Made by a program: the position numbers and the translations under genes
DNA from: an uncultured Eubacterium sp.
GTDB taxonomy: Bacteria > Bacillota > Clostridia > Lachnospirales > Lachnospiraceae
Direction: 5' to 3'
DNA length: 7,277 nucleotides
Assembly (NCBI GenBank): GCA_934358495.1
Contig: CAKRKO010000104.1
Span: 1-7,277 of the forward strand
In this document: positions 1-5,897 of the stretch, piece after piece
How positions within the stretch are numbered: the stretch's first letter is position 1
Layout: each line of letters opens with the position of its first letter
Notes under the pieces: model-generated
The model's input: the letters and a program-made list of their open reading frames with translations, nothing else
The model's database searches: none
Told to the model about the DNA's origin: nothing

Positions 1-90
1 ACGAAGTGTAGATGTGCAGTGATTCTGATAAGAATATGTCAGCTTTCGCTGACCAGAATCACGCACCAAGTCTCACGTGCGTTCGACTTG
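1..90 (-). other. Highly structured intergenic block, candidate structured RNA or dispersed repeat
   Basis: No credible gene is present. A long hairpin is formed by 14-17 with 63-66 and 19-27 with 54-62, that is 13 pairs with only base 18 bulged. It encloses a perfect 6-bp hairpin, 38-43 with 48-53. On the minus strand this inner loop reads GAAA, a GNRA tetraloop; on the plus strand it reads TTTC, which suggests the minus strand is the functional RNA. A second perfect 6-bp pairing joins 67-72 to 85-90. A third, 61-66 with 77-82, competes with or interlocks with the others. The structure is seen directly; the role is unknown. It could be a structured RNA, part of a repetitive element, or a regulatory leader for whatever lies beyond the left edge. 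Confidence 0.45.
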
Positions 91-180
91 AACTAAAGAA
101 AAACGGAATCAGTGAATTTTTCCTGGCAAACGATTGTTAGCCGCTGGATAAAATTCACTGATTCCGCTTCACTAAAGTTC
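90..180. repeat. Imperfect 91-base inverted repeat enclosing the terminator
   Basis: The symmetry extends beyond the 17-bp terminator stem. Bases 90-98 and 172-180 are inverted copies matching at 7 of 9 positions, so the whole of 90-180 is an imperfect palindrome with GAAC/GTTC tips. This could be an extended terminator, or a small palindromic element of MITE or REP type that has come to serve as one. No convincing flanking target duplication was found. Confidence 0.4.
95..166 (-). terminator. Rho-independent terminator of the operon
   Basis: Bases 104-120 and 150-166 are a perfect 17-bp inverted repeat. Read on the minus strand, the second arm is followed at once by TTTTTCTTT (103-95), the U tract expected of an intrinsic terminator. 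On the plus strand the flank is not T-rich, so termination is one-directional and suits the leftward operon. The T tract lies about 220 bases past the stop codon of the MATE gene. The 29-base centre (121-149) is long for a terminator loop but can form a short inner stem (125-127 with 140-142). The stem is AT-rich near the loop and GC-closed at the base. Confidence 0.7.
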
Positions 181-190
181 CATTATATCA
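181..190 (-). promoter_or_regulatory. Possible extended -10 promoter element
   Basis: On the minus strand this reads TGATATAATG, which contains a consensus -10 (TATAAT) preceded by TGN, the extended -10 pattern. The same sequence recurs at 291-300. Neither copy has a recognisable -35 at 16-18 bases. A start just downstream of this copy would produce a short RNA running straight into the terminator at 166-95. The match is real, but promoter activity is a guess, because AT-rich repeats often resemble -10 boxes. Confidence 0.2.
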
Positions 191-300
191 TAAGTCGCAC
201 CTACGGTGCTTGTCGCTGCTTATGCAGCTCTTATGATCAACATTCGCCGTTCGCCAATAGTGAGCAAGCTCCCTATGGCTCTCTTGCGCTCATTATATCA
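181..300. repeat. Structured unit bounded by 10-base direct repeats
   Basis: Identical 10-base copies (CATTATATCA on plus, TGATATAATG on minus) occupy 181-190 and 291-300, 110 bases apart. Between them, 187-194 pairs perfectly with 230-237 (8 bp) and encloses two small perfect hairpins: 197-201 with 205-209 and 215-219 with 224-228. Together these form a compact three-way junction. A further hairpin pairs 257-265 with 288-296 (one G-T on plus, hence a C-A mismatch on minus). No terminal inverted repeats and no transposase are seen. It may be one unit of a dispersed or tandem intergenic repeat, or the structured 3' UTR of the MATE message. Confidence 0.45.
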
Positions 301-323
301 CATGTTTAATTCTGAACGGCACG

Positions 324-1694
324 TCACCCGTTTTGCACCGGCACCGTTTTGGCCTCTTCCGCCTGCCGTTTTTCCAAACGTTTCATAATCGCCAAAAACA
401 CCGGCATTACCACCGCCGTCGCCGCGATCCATGCAGTTTGATCCGTAAAGCATACTGCCATAAAACCAAATTTCGGAATAACAAATATTGCCATCAAACC
501 TCTGGCCAGCAGTTCACTCAAACCGGCAAACATGGCGATCGCACTGTAACCAAGTCCCTGAATCGTCAGTCGTGTACAGTTTAAGAATGCCAGGAAGAAA
601 TAGAAAAATCCTGCACATGTCAGCAGCTGCTGCGCATAACCAAGTACTTCTGTCTCACTGCCTGACACAAAGATCAGAGCAATTTTGGAACCGGCAAATA
701 TTAAGACAATTCCAATGGCAATACTGTAAATCACAGAAATGACAATTCCGGATTTCAGTCCTTCCCGGATTCGTTTCAAATTGCCAGCACCTAGGTTCTG
801 GCTGCCAAAAGTAGCACTTGCTGTGGCAAATCCGTCATACGGACACATTGCCAGCTGTTTTACCTTTGTAGCTGCCGCAAATGCAGATACATACACTGCA
901 TCCAGCGCATTTACTGCGCTCTGGAGCAGAATACTTCCGATTGCTGTGATAGAGAACTGCAGTCCCATCGGTACTGCCATGGTAAACAATGTCTTTATGT
1001 AATGAAAATCTAACTTTCTCTCCTGATGCTCTGTTTTCAAAATATCATATTTTTTCTTCATGTATACAAAGCATAGCGCTCCGGAAATTGCCTGGGACAA
1101 AATTGTTGCCCATCCTGCTCCGGCAGTTCCCAATTTAAATCCAATAATAAACAGCATGTCCAGAAAAATATTCATCACTGCAGACATGACCAGAAAATAA
1201 AACGGCGTTTTGGAATCTCCCAGCGACCGGATAATTCCAGCCACTACATTGTATAAAAATGTAAATGGGATTCCAAGGAAAATGACGAAGAGGTAATCAT
1301 ATGCGCCCTGATAAAACTGATCCGGTGTCTTCATCCAGGTCAGAATGGGACCACACAGCACGCAGGTTACGATCGTCATGATCACAGCAAGAAAAATTGC
1401 CAAATATGCCGCATTCATCACAAATTTACGCATTTCACTGTAACTTTTTGCACCAAATTTCTGCGCCACGGGTACAGCCAGTCCCGTACAGGTGCCAAGG
1501 CAGAAACCAATAATCAAAAATGTAATAGATGTCGTGGAACTTACGCTTGTCAGGGCATCCAGCCCCAGATAGCGACCTACGATTACGGTATCTACCATAT
1601 TATACATCTGCTGAAACAGATTTCCCAGTACCAGCGGTATGGAAAACTGCCAGATTAACTTCATTGGACTTCCAACAGTTAAATCTTTTGTCAT
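324..1694 (-). CDS. MATE-family multidrug/metabolite efflux transporter
   Basis: This is a 456-residue integral membrane protein, the usual length for the MATE (NorM/DinF/MepA-type) family, whose members export cationic drugs or metabolites using a Na+ or H+ gradient. The chain is strongly hydrophobic and shows the expected two-fold layout of about 12 membrane segments. The first half spans roughly residues 14-210 and the second 235-437, with a basic cytoplasmic linker at about 212-236. Family-typical sequence includes the first helix with PLVLGNLFQQMYNMVDT (residues 20-36, Asp35 being a candidate coupling acid), the RSLGDSKTP loop at 156-163, and AAATKVKQLAM near 273-283. The ATG is preceded by a strong GGAAGGAG at 1707-1700, five bases away. 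The gap to rsmI is only 17 bases, so the genes are co-transcribed. The C-terminal tail is short and charged. Substrate and exact subfamily cannot be read from the sequence. Confidence 0.93.
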   Translation of the reverse strand: MTKDLTVGSPMKLIWQFSIPLVLGNLFQQMYNMVDTVIVGRYLGLDALTSVSSTTSITFLIIGFCLGTCTGLAVPVAQKFGAKSYSEMRKFVMNAAYLAIFLAVIMTIVTCVLCGPILTWMKTPDQFYQGAYDYLFVIFLGIPFTFLYNVVAGIIRSLGDSKTPFYFLVMSAVMNIFLDMLFIIGFKLGTAGAGWATILSQAISGALCFVYMKKKYDILKTEHQERKLDFHYIKTLFTMAVPMGLQFSITAIGSILLQSAVNALDAVYVSAFAAATKVKQLAMCPYDGFATASATFGSQNLGAGNLKRIREGLKSGIVISVIYSIAIGIVLIFAGSKIALIFVSGSETEVLGYAQQLLTCAGFFYFFLAFLNCTRLTIQGLGYSAIAMFAGLSELLARGLMAIFVIPKFGFMAVCFTDQTAWIAATAVVMPVFLAIMKRLEKRQAEEAKTVPVQNG

Positions 1695-1711
1695 AACTAC
1701 TCCTTCCTAAA

Positions 1712-2563
1712 TTATTCGTTCTCTGCGTCCAACAGCATCTGATAAATTTCACGTTTTCCTACGCCACGGTCTTTTGCCACCTGTTTCATGGCGCTTTTTC
1801 GATCCATACCTGTGCTTAAATATCGCTCCATATGTTCTTCTACGGAAATTGCTTCCCAAGACTGCTGTTGCTCCTGCACCAGTTCTTCCCGGCTTCTGCC
1901 CTCGATGACTAACACACACTCTCCGCGAACGCCCTGCTCTTCATAATAATTGATCGCCTCAGAAAATGTAGTCTGAAATGCGGTTTCAAATTTCTTTGTC
2001 AGCTCCCGACAAACCGTCAGTCTGCGGTCACCTAATGCATTCTGCAGTTCTTTTAACGTGCCAAGCAGATGATGCGGCGCCTCGTACACGATCAGCGTTC
2101 TTGTGTCATTTTTCAGTTCTTCCAGCACAGCTACACGCTCTTTTTTCTCCTTTGGCAAAAATGCTTCAAAAGAAAAACGACGCGTCGGCAGACCGGACAG
2201 CGTCAAAGCCGTAATACAGGCTGCTGCTCCCGGAAGGGAAGTCACTTCAATGCCCTGCTCGTAGCAAATGCGCACCAGATCCTCGCCCGGATCGGAAATA
2301 CCCGGTGTGCCTGCATCGGTGATCAGTGCGATATTTGTTCCCTGCTGCATTTTTTCTACCAGCTGATATGCTTTATCCACTTTGTTGTACTCATGGTAGC
2401 TGGTCAGCGGTGTTTTGATGTCAAAATGATTCAGCAGATGAATGGAATTTCTGGTATCCTCCGCCGCAATTAAATCTACTTCTTTTAATGTACGCAGTAC
2501 ACGGAGCGTAATATCCTCCAGATTTCCGATCGGAGTCGCACATAAATACAATTTTCCTGCCAT
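1712..2563 (-). CDS. rsmI: 16S rRNA (cytidine(1402)-2'-O)-methyltransferase RsmI
   Basis: RsmI uses S-adenosylmethionine to methylate the ribose 2'-OH of C1402 in the ribosomal P-site region of 16S rRNA, fine-tuning start-codon choice and decoding. At 283 residues it has the family's usual length. It has the tetrapyrrole-methylase-type fold with hallmark motifs: LYLCATPIGNLEDIT at residues 5-19, AAEDTR at 33-38, DAGTPGISDPG at 83-93 (SAM pocket) and LPGAAA at 110-115. The C-terminal region, about 235-283, with MDRKSAMKQVAKDRGVGKRE, is the small helical domain seen in many RsmI proteins. The ATG lies 20 bases after the trmN6 stop, with a GAGGTG Shine-Dalgarno at 2579-2574. The Bacillus orthologue yabC ends the same cluster. 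No missing residues or frameshifts are seen. Confidence 0.96.
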   Translation of the reverse strand: MAGKLYLCATPIGNLEDITLRVLRTLKEVDLIAAEDTRNSIHLLNHFDIKTPLTSYHEYNKVDKAYQLVEKMQQGTNIALITDAGTPGISDPGEDLVRICYEQGIEVTSLPGAAACITALTLSGLPTRRFSFEAFLPKEKKERVAVLEELKNDTRTLIVYEAPHHLLGTLKELQNALGDRRLTVCRELTKKFETAFQTTFSEAINYYEEQGVRGECVLVIEGRSREELVQEQQQSWEAISVEEHMERYLSTGMDRKSAMKQVAKDRGVGKREIYQMLLDAENE

Positions 2564-2583
2564 ATTCCTATTTCACCTCACAA

Positions 2584-3318
2584 TCAATACCCATACACAT
2601 TGTATATCTCATCCGTATATTTTCCCGGTTCTTTGTATACGATCAATGGTTTTTCCACTGTCATGCGGCTTCTTCCGCCCCGCAGTCCCTCGATCAGCAC
2701 CATATTCGGCTCCCGGTCCACATAAGGATATACGAGGCGCATCCGTTTCGGCTCGATGCGATACTGTACCATCAAAGAGATGATCTCTGCCAGACGGAAA
2801 GGACGGTGTACCATATAAAAACGTCCTCCCGGCACCAGAAGGCGTGCACTCTCCCGAATAATATCTTCCAGATTGCATAATACTTCATGTCTGGCAATGG
2901 TTTTTGCCTCATGCAGATTCGTCAGTCCGTGCTGCGCGGTCATATAAGGTGGATTTGTCGTCACGACATGAAAAGAAGATGCTCCAAAAATTTTTGAAGC
3001 ATCCTTAATATCACCTTCTACGATGTCGATCCGATCCTGCAGAGCATTCAACGCCACACTGCGCCGCGCCATATCCGCACTCTCCGGCTGAATCTCCAGA
3101 CCGGTAAAATGGTTTCCAGCGGTCTTGGCCTCCATCAGAATTGGGATGATTCCGTTTCCGCAACCCAGATCCAGACAGTTTTCGTGTTTTTTTGCCCGGG
3201 CAAAGCCGGACAGCAGCACCGCATCCATACCGAAACAGAATTTTTCCGGATTCTGGATAATACGGTAGCCGTTTCGCTGTAATTCGTCGATTCGTTCTCC
3301 CGGCAATAAATTACTCAT
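2584..3318 (-). CDS. trmN6: tRNA1(Val) (adenine(37)-N6)-methyltransferase, TrmN6/YabB family
   Basis: This 244-residue SAM-dependent methyltransferase is of the YfiC/TrmN6 type (YabB in Bacillus). The E. coli member N6-methylates A37 next to the anticodon of tRNA1(Val). Family marks visible are the N-terminal Q-x-P-x-x-F-x-F-G-x-DAVLL segment (residues 22-36), SAM motif I DLGCGNG at 50-56, an acidic Glu75 ending the second strand, GD at 102-103, and the catalytic NPPY at 122-125 typical of enzymes methylating exocyclic amines. The start overlaps the end of ricT by 8 bases. Its Shine-Dalgarno, AAGGGAGGT at 3340-3332, lies within ricT, about 13 bases from the ATG, which is rather long. Reinitiation after ricT is therefore plausible. 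The exact tRNA substrate in this organism is inferred from the family. Confidence 0.9.
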   Translation of the reverse strand: MSNLLPGERIDELQRNGYRIIQNPEKFCFGMDAVLLSGFARAKKHENCLDLGCGNGIIPILMEAKTAGNHFTGLEIQPESADMARRSVALNALQDRIDIVEGDIKDASKIFGASSFHVVTTNPPYMTAQHGLTNLHEAKTIARHEVLCNLEDIIRESARLLVPGGRFYMVHRPFRLAEIISLMVQYRIEPKRMRLVYPYVDREPNMVLIEGLRGGRSRMTVEKPLIVYKEPGKYTDEIYNVYGY

Positions 3319-4219
3319 TTAACTTGGAATGACCTCCCTTGTCCTCTAACTCAGCAAGTTTGCGCATTTCCTCTTTGCTCAGACGCTCGCCATGGTCTCT
3401 GCGGCGTTTGGAACGGAATTTCAGCTGTTTTACCTGATATTCGCGAATTTCTTTCTCATCCCCCATATCCACAATAACTTTCACCAGCTGGCGCAGCACG
3501 CTGACACTCTGTACTTCACCTTTCAGGCCGTCCACGGTTGTCACACGGTCACCCACATTTGGCAGACGGCTGTTTAAATATTCATAAGTTTCTTCTTCGT
3601 TTTTCAGACAACACATCAATCGTCCGCACACACCGGAAATCTTGGTCGGGTTCAGGGACAGATTCTGCTCTTTCGCCATCTTGATAGACACCGGCGCAAA
3701 CTCTGTCAGGAATGTATGACAGCACAGTGGGCGTCCACAGATACCGATGCCGCCAAGAATTTTGGTCTCATCACGGACACCGATCTGGCGCAGCTCGATT
3801 CTCGTACGGAATACACTTGCCAGATCCTTTACCAGCTCACGGAAATCGATGCGGCCATCTGCAGTAAAGTAAAATAGCAGTTTGTTGTTGTCAAAGGTAT
3901 ACTCTGCCTGCACCAGTTTCATGGCAAGACCGTGTTTTTCGATCTTTTCCAGACAGATCTTGTATGCATCTTTTTCTTTCTCATGGTTTTTTTCTTCGAT
4001 ACGATCATCTTCTGGTGTTGCCACACGGATGACCGCTTTCAGCGGCTGAACCACTTCATCATCTGTAATACCCTTGGGCGGAACAATTACGGTACCGTAC
4101 TCGATACCACGGGCAGTCTCCACGATAACATGGCTGCCGCGCTCCAATTTCAGGTTTTTCGGATCAAAATAATACACTTTTCCCGCCTGACGGAATCTTA
4201 CTCCAGTTACTTTTATCAT
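3311..4219 (-). CDS. ricT: PSP1-domain protein RicT (YaaT), regulatory subunit of RNase Y-linked complex
   Basis: This 302-residue protein has the PSP1/YaaT architecture. In Bacillus subtilis RicT joins RicA (YmcA) and RicF (YlbF) in a complex that binds [4Fe-4S] clusters and steers RNase Y in maturing several operon mRNAs. Loss affects sporulation, competence and biofilm formation. The signature is plain: GICGRPLCC at residues 159-167 and GVCGRLMCC at 196-204, giving six cysteines (161, 166, 167, 198, 203, 204) in two matching clusters. The N-terminal part (1-65) is the beta-rich segment, with RGIEYGTV at 38-44. The C-terminal tail from about 268 is very basic and then charged, suggesting RNA or partner contact. 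The ATG overlaps the holB stop as ATGA, with AAGGAG at 4233-4228 inside holB, so translation is probably coupled. RicA and RicF are not encoded in this window. Confidence 0.93.
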   Translation of the reverse strand: MIKVTGVRFRQAGKVYYFDPKNLKLERGSHVIVETARGIEYGTVIVPPKGITDDEVVQPLKAVIRVATPEDDRIEEKNHEKEKDAYKICLEKIEKHGLAMKLVQAEYTFDNNKLLFYFTADGRIDFRELVKDLASVFRTRIELRQIGVRDETKILGGIGICGRPLCCHTFLTEFAPVSIKMAKEQNLSLNPTKISGVCGRLMCCLKNEEETYEYLNSRLPNVGDRVTTVDGLKGEVQSVSVLRQLVKVIVDMGDEKEIREYQVKQLKFRSKRRRDHGERLSKEEMRKLAELEDKGGHSKLNE

Positions 4220-5268
4220 CTAATGTTCTCCTTGATCGTCAATGCCAGCATTTCCATGGTCAGGTCAAAATTTACGTTTGCCCGGATCCGACGGTCCGCT
4301 GTCTCAATTGCTTCTAATATCTGCTGCAGTCCGCGATATGAGCATTTTTCCGCCTGATGCCGTATTTCCAACGACTGTTCGCGGAATATCAACTGCTCCT
4401 CTGAGCCTGCTGCTTTATATAATAACACATCCCGATACCAAAACAAAACCAAATCAAAAAATTCTCTGATATCGTCCTTGAAATCGTTCAGTGGTTTTAT
4501 CTCCTGTAATAAATCGTATTTGCGGACATCTCCCAGTCTGCGCAAGAGCGAGACGGTAACGTCCTTCAGTTCATTGAATCGTTCTGAGGAAGCCAGCGCC
4601 ACAGCCCGCCCCACATTTCCGCGGGCAAACGCCGCACAGACTTCCGCTTTGTAATCCGGCACCTGACGTTTTTTCATCAAAAATTTCCTGATTTTTTCAT
4701 CACTCACCGGTTTGATGTCAAGCATCACACAACGGGAACGGATGGTCTGTAAAAACGCATCCGCGTTCGTAGTCAGAAGCAGGATCACCACATAAGCCGG
4801 TGGCTCCTCAATTGTTTTTAACAGGGCATTCTGCGCCTGCTGGTTCATTTTCTCCGCTTCATCCACAATGTATACTTTATATTTACTGCTGTAAGGCTTA
4901 ATCTCTATGTCATGATTGATCTGCTCACGGATATCCGCTACTGAGATCGTATTTGGTTTTTCATGCGTCAGATAAATAATGTCAGGCTGATTGTTGCCTA
5001 ATGCCTGCTTGCAGGAATGGCACTCCATGCAAGGCTCCGCAATGATCTCCGGGTGCAGTTCTGCTTTCGGAAGTCCGGCCATCTGCTCACGCTTTTGAAT
5101 CGATGTCTCACACTGCAAGGCCATGGCAAATGCCTGCGCCAGCATCATTTTTCCGCTGTCCTTCGGACCGTTGATAATATACGCATGAGATACTTTATCC
5201 ATCACGATCGCACTCTGCACATGCGCAATCAGTTGTTCATGTCCGATAATCTCATGAAATCCTGCCAT
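4216..5268 (-). CDS. holB: DNA polymerase III delta' subunit (clamp-loader stator)
   Basis: The delta' subunit is the rigid arm of the clamp loader that opens and places the beta sliding clamp at primer ends. This 350-residue AAA+ protein shows a P-loop-like GPKDSGKM at residues 34-41, with Met where Ser/Thr is needed for normal ATP binding, as expected for delta' subunits, which are not ATPases. It has zinc-binding cysteines 53, 80, 83 and 86, a Walker B-like VYIVDEAEKM at 132-141, sensor-1-like TTNAD at 166-170, and the arginine-finger SRC motif at 178-180 that acts in trans on a DnaX ATP site. Placement before ricT matches Bacillus holB-yaaT. The ATG follows the upstream kinase stop by 20 bases, with GAGGAA at 5279-5274 five bases away. 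DnaX is excluded by the degenerate P-loop, the length and the context. Confidence 0.92.
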   Translation of the reverse strand: MAGFHEIIGHEQLIAHVQSAIVMDKVSHAYIINGPKDSGKMMLAQAFAMALQCETSIQKREQMAGLPKAELHPEIIAEPCMECHSCKQALGNNQPDIIYLTHEKPNTISVADIREQINHDIEIKPYSSKYKVYIVDEAEKMNQQAQNALLKTIEEPPAYVVILLLTTNADAFLQTIRSRCVMLDIKPVSDEKIRKFLMKKRQVPDYKAEVCAAFARGNVGRAVALASSERFNELKDVTVSLLRRLGDVRKYDLLQEIKPLNDFKDDIREFFDLVLFWYRDVLLYKAAGSEEQLIFREQSLEIRHQAEKCSYRGLQQILEAIETADRRIRANVNFDLTMEMLALTIKENIR

Positions 5269-5288
5269 TACTGTTCCTCACTAAAAAT

Positions 5289-5867
5289 TTATCGAATATA
5301 AGAAGCAATCTCCTGAGTGACCTGACCCAGATCTTTATTCAGAAAACGCCTTGTAATCCCTGCTTTTTTCAGATTTTCCTCGGAAAAATCCTGCTCATCC
5401 GCCAGAAATCTCCGACACATTTCCGCGTATTTCGGCTTTTCCTGGGAACGTTCCCGATCCAGCGCCCGCTGCAGACGCAGTCCATCGTCCACTTCCACGT
5501 AAATCGGGCAGACATGCTCCGCTCCAAAATAATCGCGGATCTGCTCATAGGCTTCCAGTGTCCCGATCATCAGATAATCTCTTTCCGCCAGAGATATCTG
5601 CCCGTCATCCGCAGTAAAATATTTCCACACACCATACACCGTATTGTATGCACGCAGTTCAATGATTTTTCCGGCATCTTCGAATTCCTTCACCTGATCT
5701 TCCGAACAGAAAAAGTAAGATTCCCCTTCTACTTCTCCGGATCGGATTGGTCGGGTCGTATACGGAACCACACGTTTTACCTTCAGGTCTTCCATTGCCA
5801 GAAGGCGGTTATAAATGGTGTCTTTTCCAGATGCACTTTTTCCCATCAGACAATAGATTTTTCCCAT
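5289..5867 (-). CDS. Guanylate-kinase-fold nucleotide kinase, divergent; substrate uncertain
   Basis: This is a P-loop kinase of 192 residues from the chosen start. GKSASGKDT at residues 9-17 is the phosphate-binding loop. VPYTTRPIRSGEVEGESYFF (34-53) matches the GMP-phosphate-binding segment of guanylate kinases (TTRPxRxGE, then Tyr51), and Glu70 with Tyr78 fits the rest of that site. However, the Tyr-Gly-Ser/Thr contact reads Tyr-Gly-Val (78-80), and the usual I-D-x-x-G stretch is replaced around 99-106 by LMIGTLEA. Two guanine-reading residues therefore seem to be lost. The region 120-165 with RALDRERSQEKPKYAEM resembles the lid. An upstream GTG at 5873 would add two residues, but AGGA at 5878-5875 is one base from it and an ideal seven from the ATG at 5867. 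The gene sits where Bacillus has tmk, ahead of holB. Annotation as gmk is possible, but it is probably a paralogue with another substrate. Confidence 0.85.
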   Translation of the reverse strand: MGKIYCLMGKSASGKDTIYNRLLAMEDLKVKRVVPYTTRPIRSGEVEGESYFFCSEDQVKEFEDAGKIIELRAYNTVYGVWKYFTADDGQISLAERDYLMIGTLEAYEQIRDYFGAEHVCPIYVEVDDGLRLQRALDRERSQEKPKYAEMCRRFLADEQDFSEENLKKAGITRRFLNKDLGQVTQEIASYIR

Positions 5868-5874
5868 GATCACG

Positions 5875-5878
5875 TCCT
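5875..5878 (-). promoter_or_regulatory. Shine-Dalgarno that fixes the kinase start
   Basis: AGGA on the minus strand is seven bases from the ATG at 5867-5865 but only one base from the in-frame GTG at 5873-5871. Ribosome spacing therefore favours the ATG and a 192-residue product over a 194-residue one. Confidence 0.6.
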
Positions 5879-5897
5879 ACTTTCGTCTCTCATATCT

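Noticed and set aside
187..237. Three-way-junction fold considered as a tRNA-like gene
   Set aside because: The segment is only 51 bases, lacks T-loop and D-loop consensus and an acceptor of proper length, and has just two small arms.
181..300. Complete insertion sequence flanked by a 10-base target duplication
   Set aside because: The interior has no transposase and no terminal inverted repeats, so an autonomous element is ruled out. Only a repeat unit or a non-autonomous remnant remains possible.
1..310. CRISPR array
   Set aside because: The repeats present are inverted or occur only twice, with no regular repeat-spacer pattern, and no cas genes are nearby.
112..388. Two overlapping plus-strand open frames of about 60-65 codons in the structured intergenic region
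   Set aside because: They run through hairpin arms and repeat units, lack a good Shine-Dalgarno, have no recognisable domain, and the second runs into the 3' end of the MATE gene. They look like frames arising by chance in a repeat.
2069..2473. Plus-strand open frame of 134 codons opposite rsmI
   Set aside because: It lies wholly within the antisense of a well-supported rsmI gene. Its Cys/His/Phe-rich composition is typical of an antisense frame and it matches no known family.
2609..2878. Minus-strand open frame of 89 codons inside trmN6
   Set aside because: It is an out-of-frame reading of the trmN6 gene, which has clear family motifs in its own frame. There is no independent start signal.
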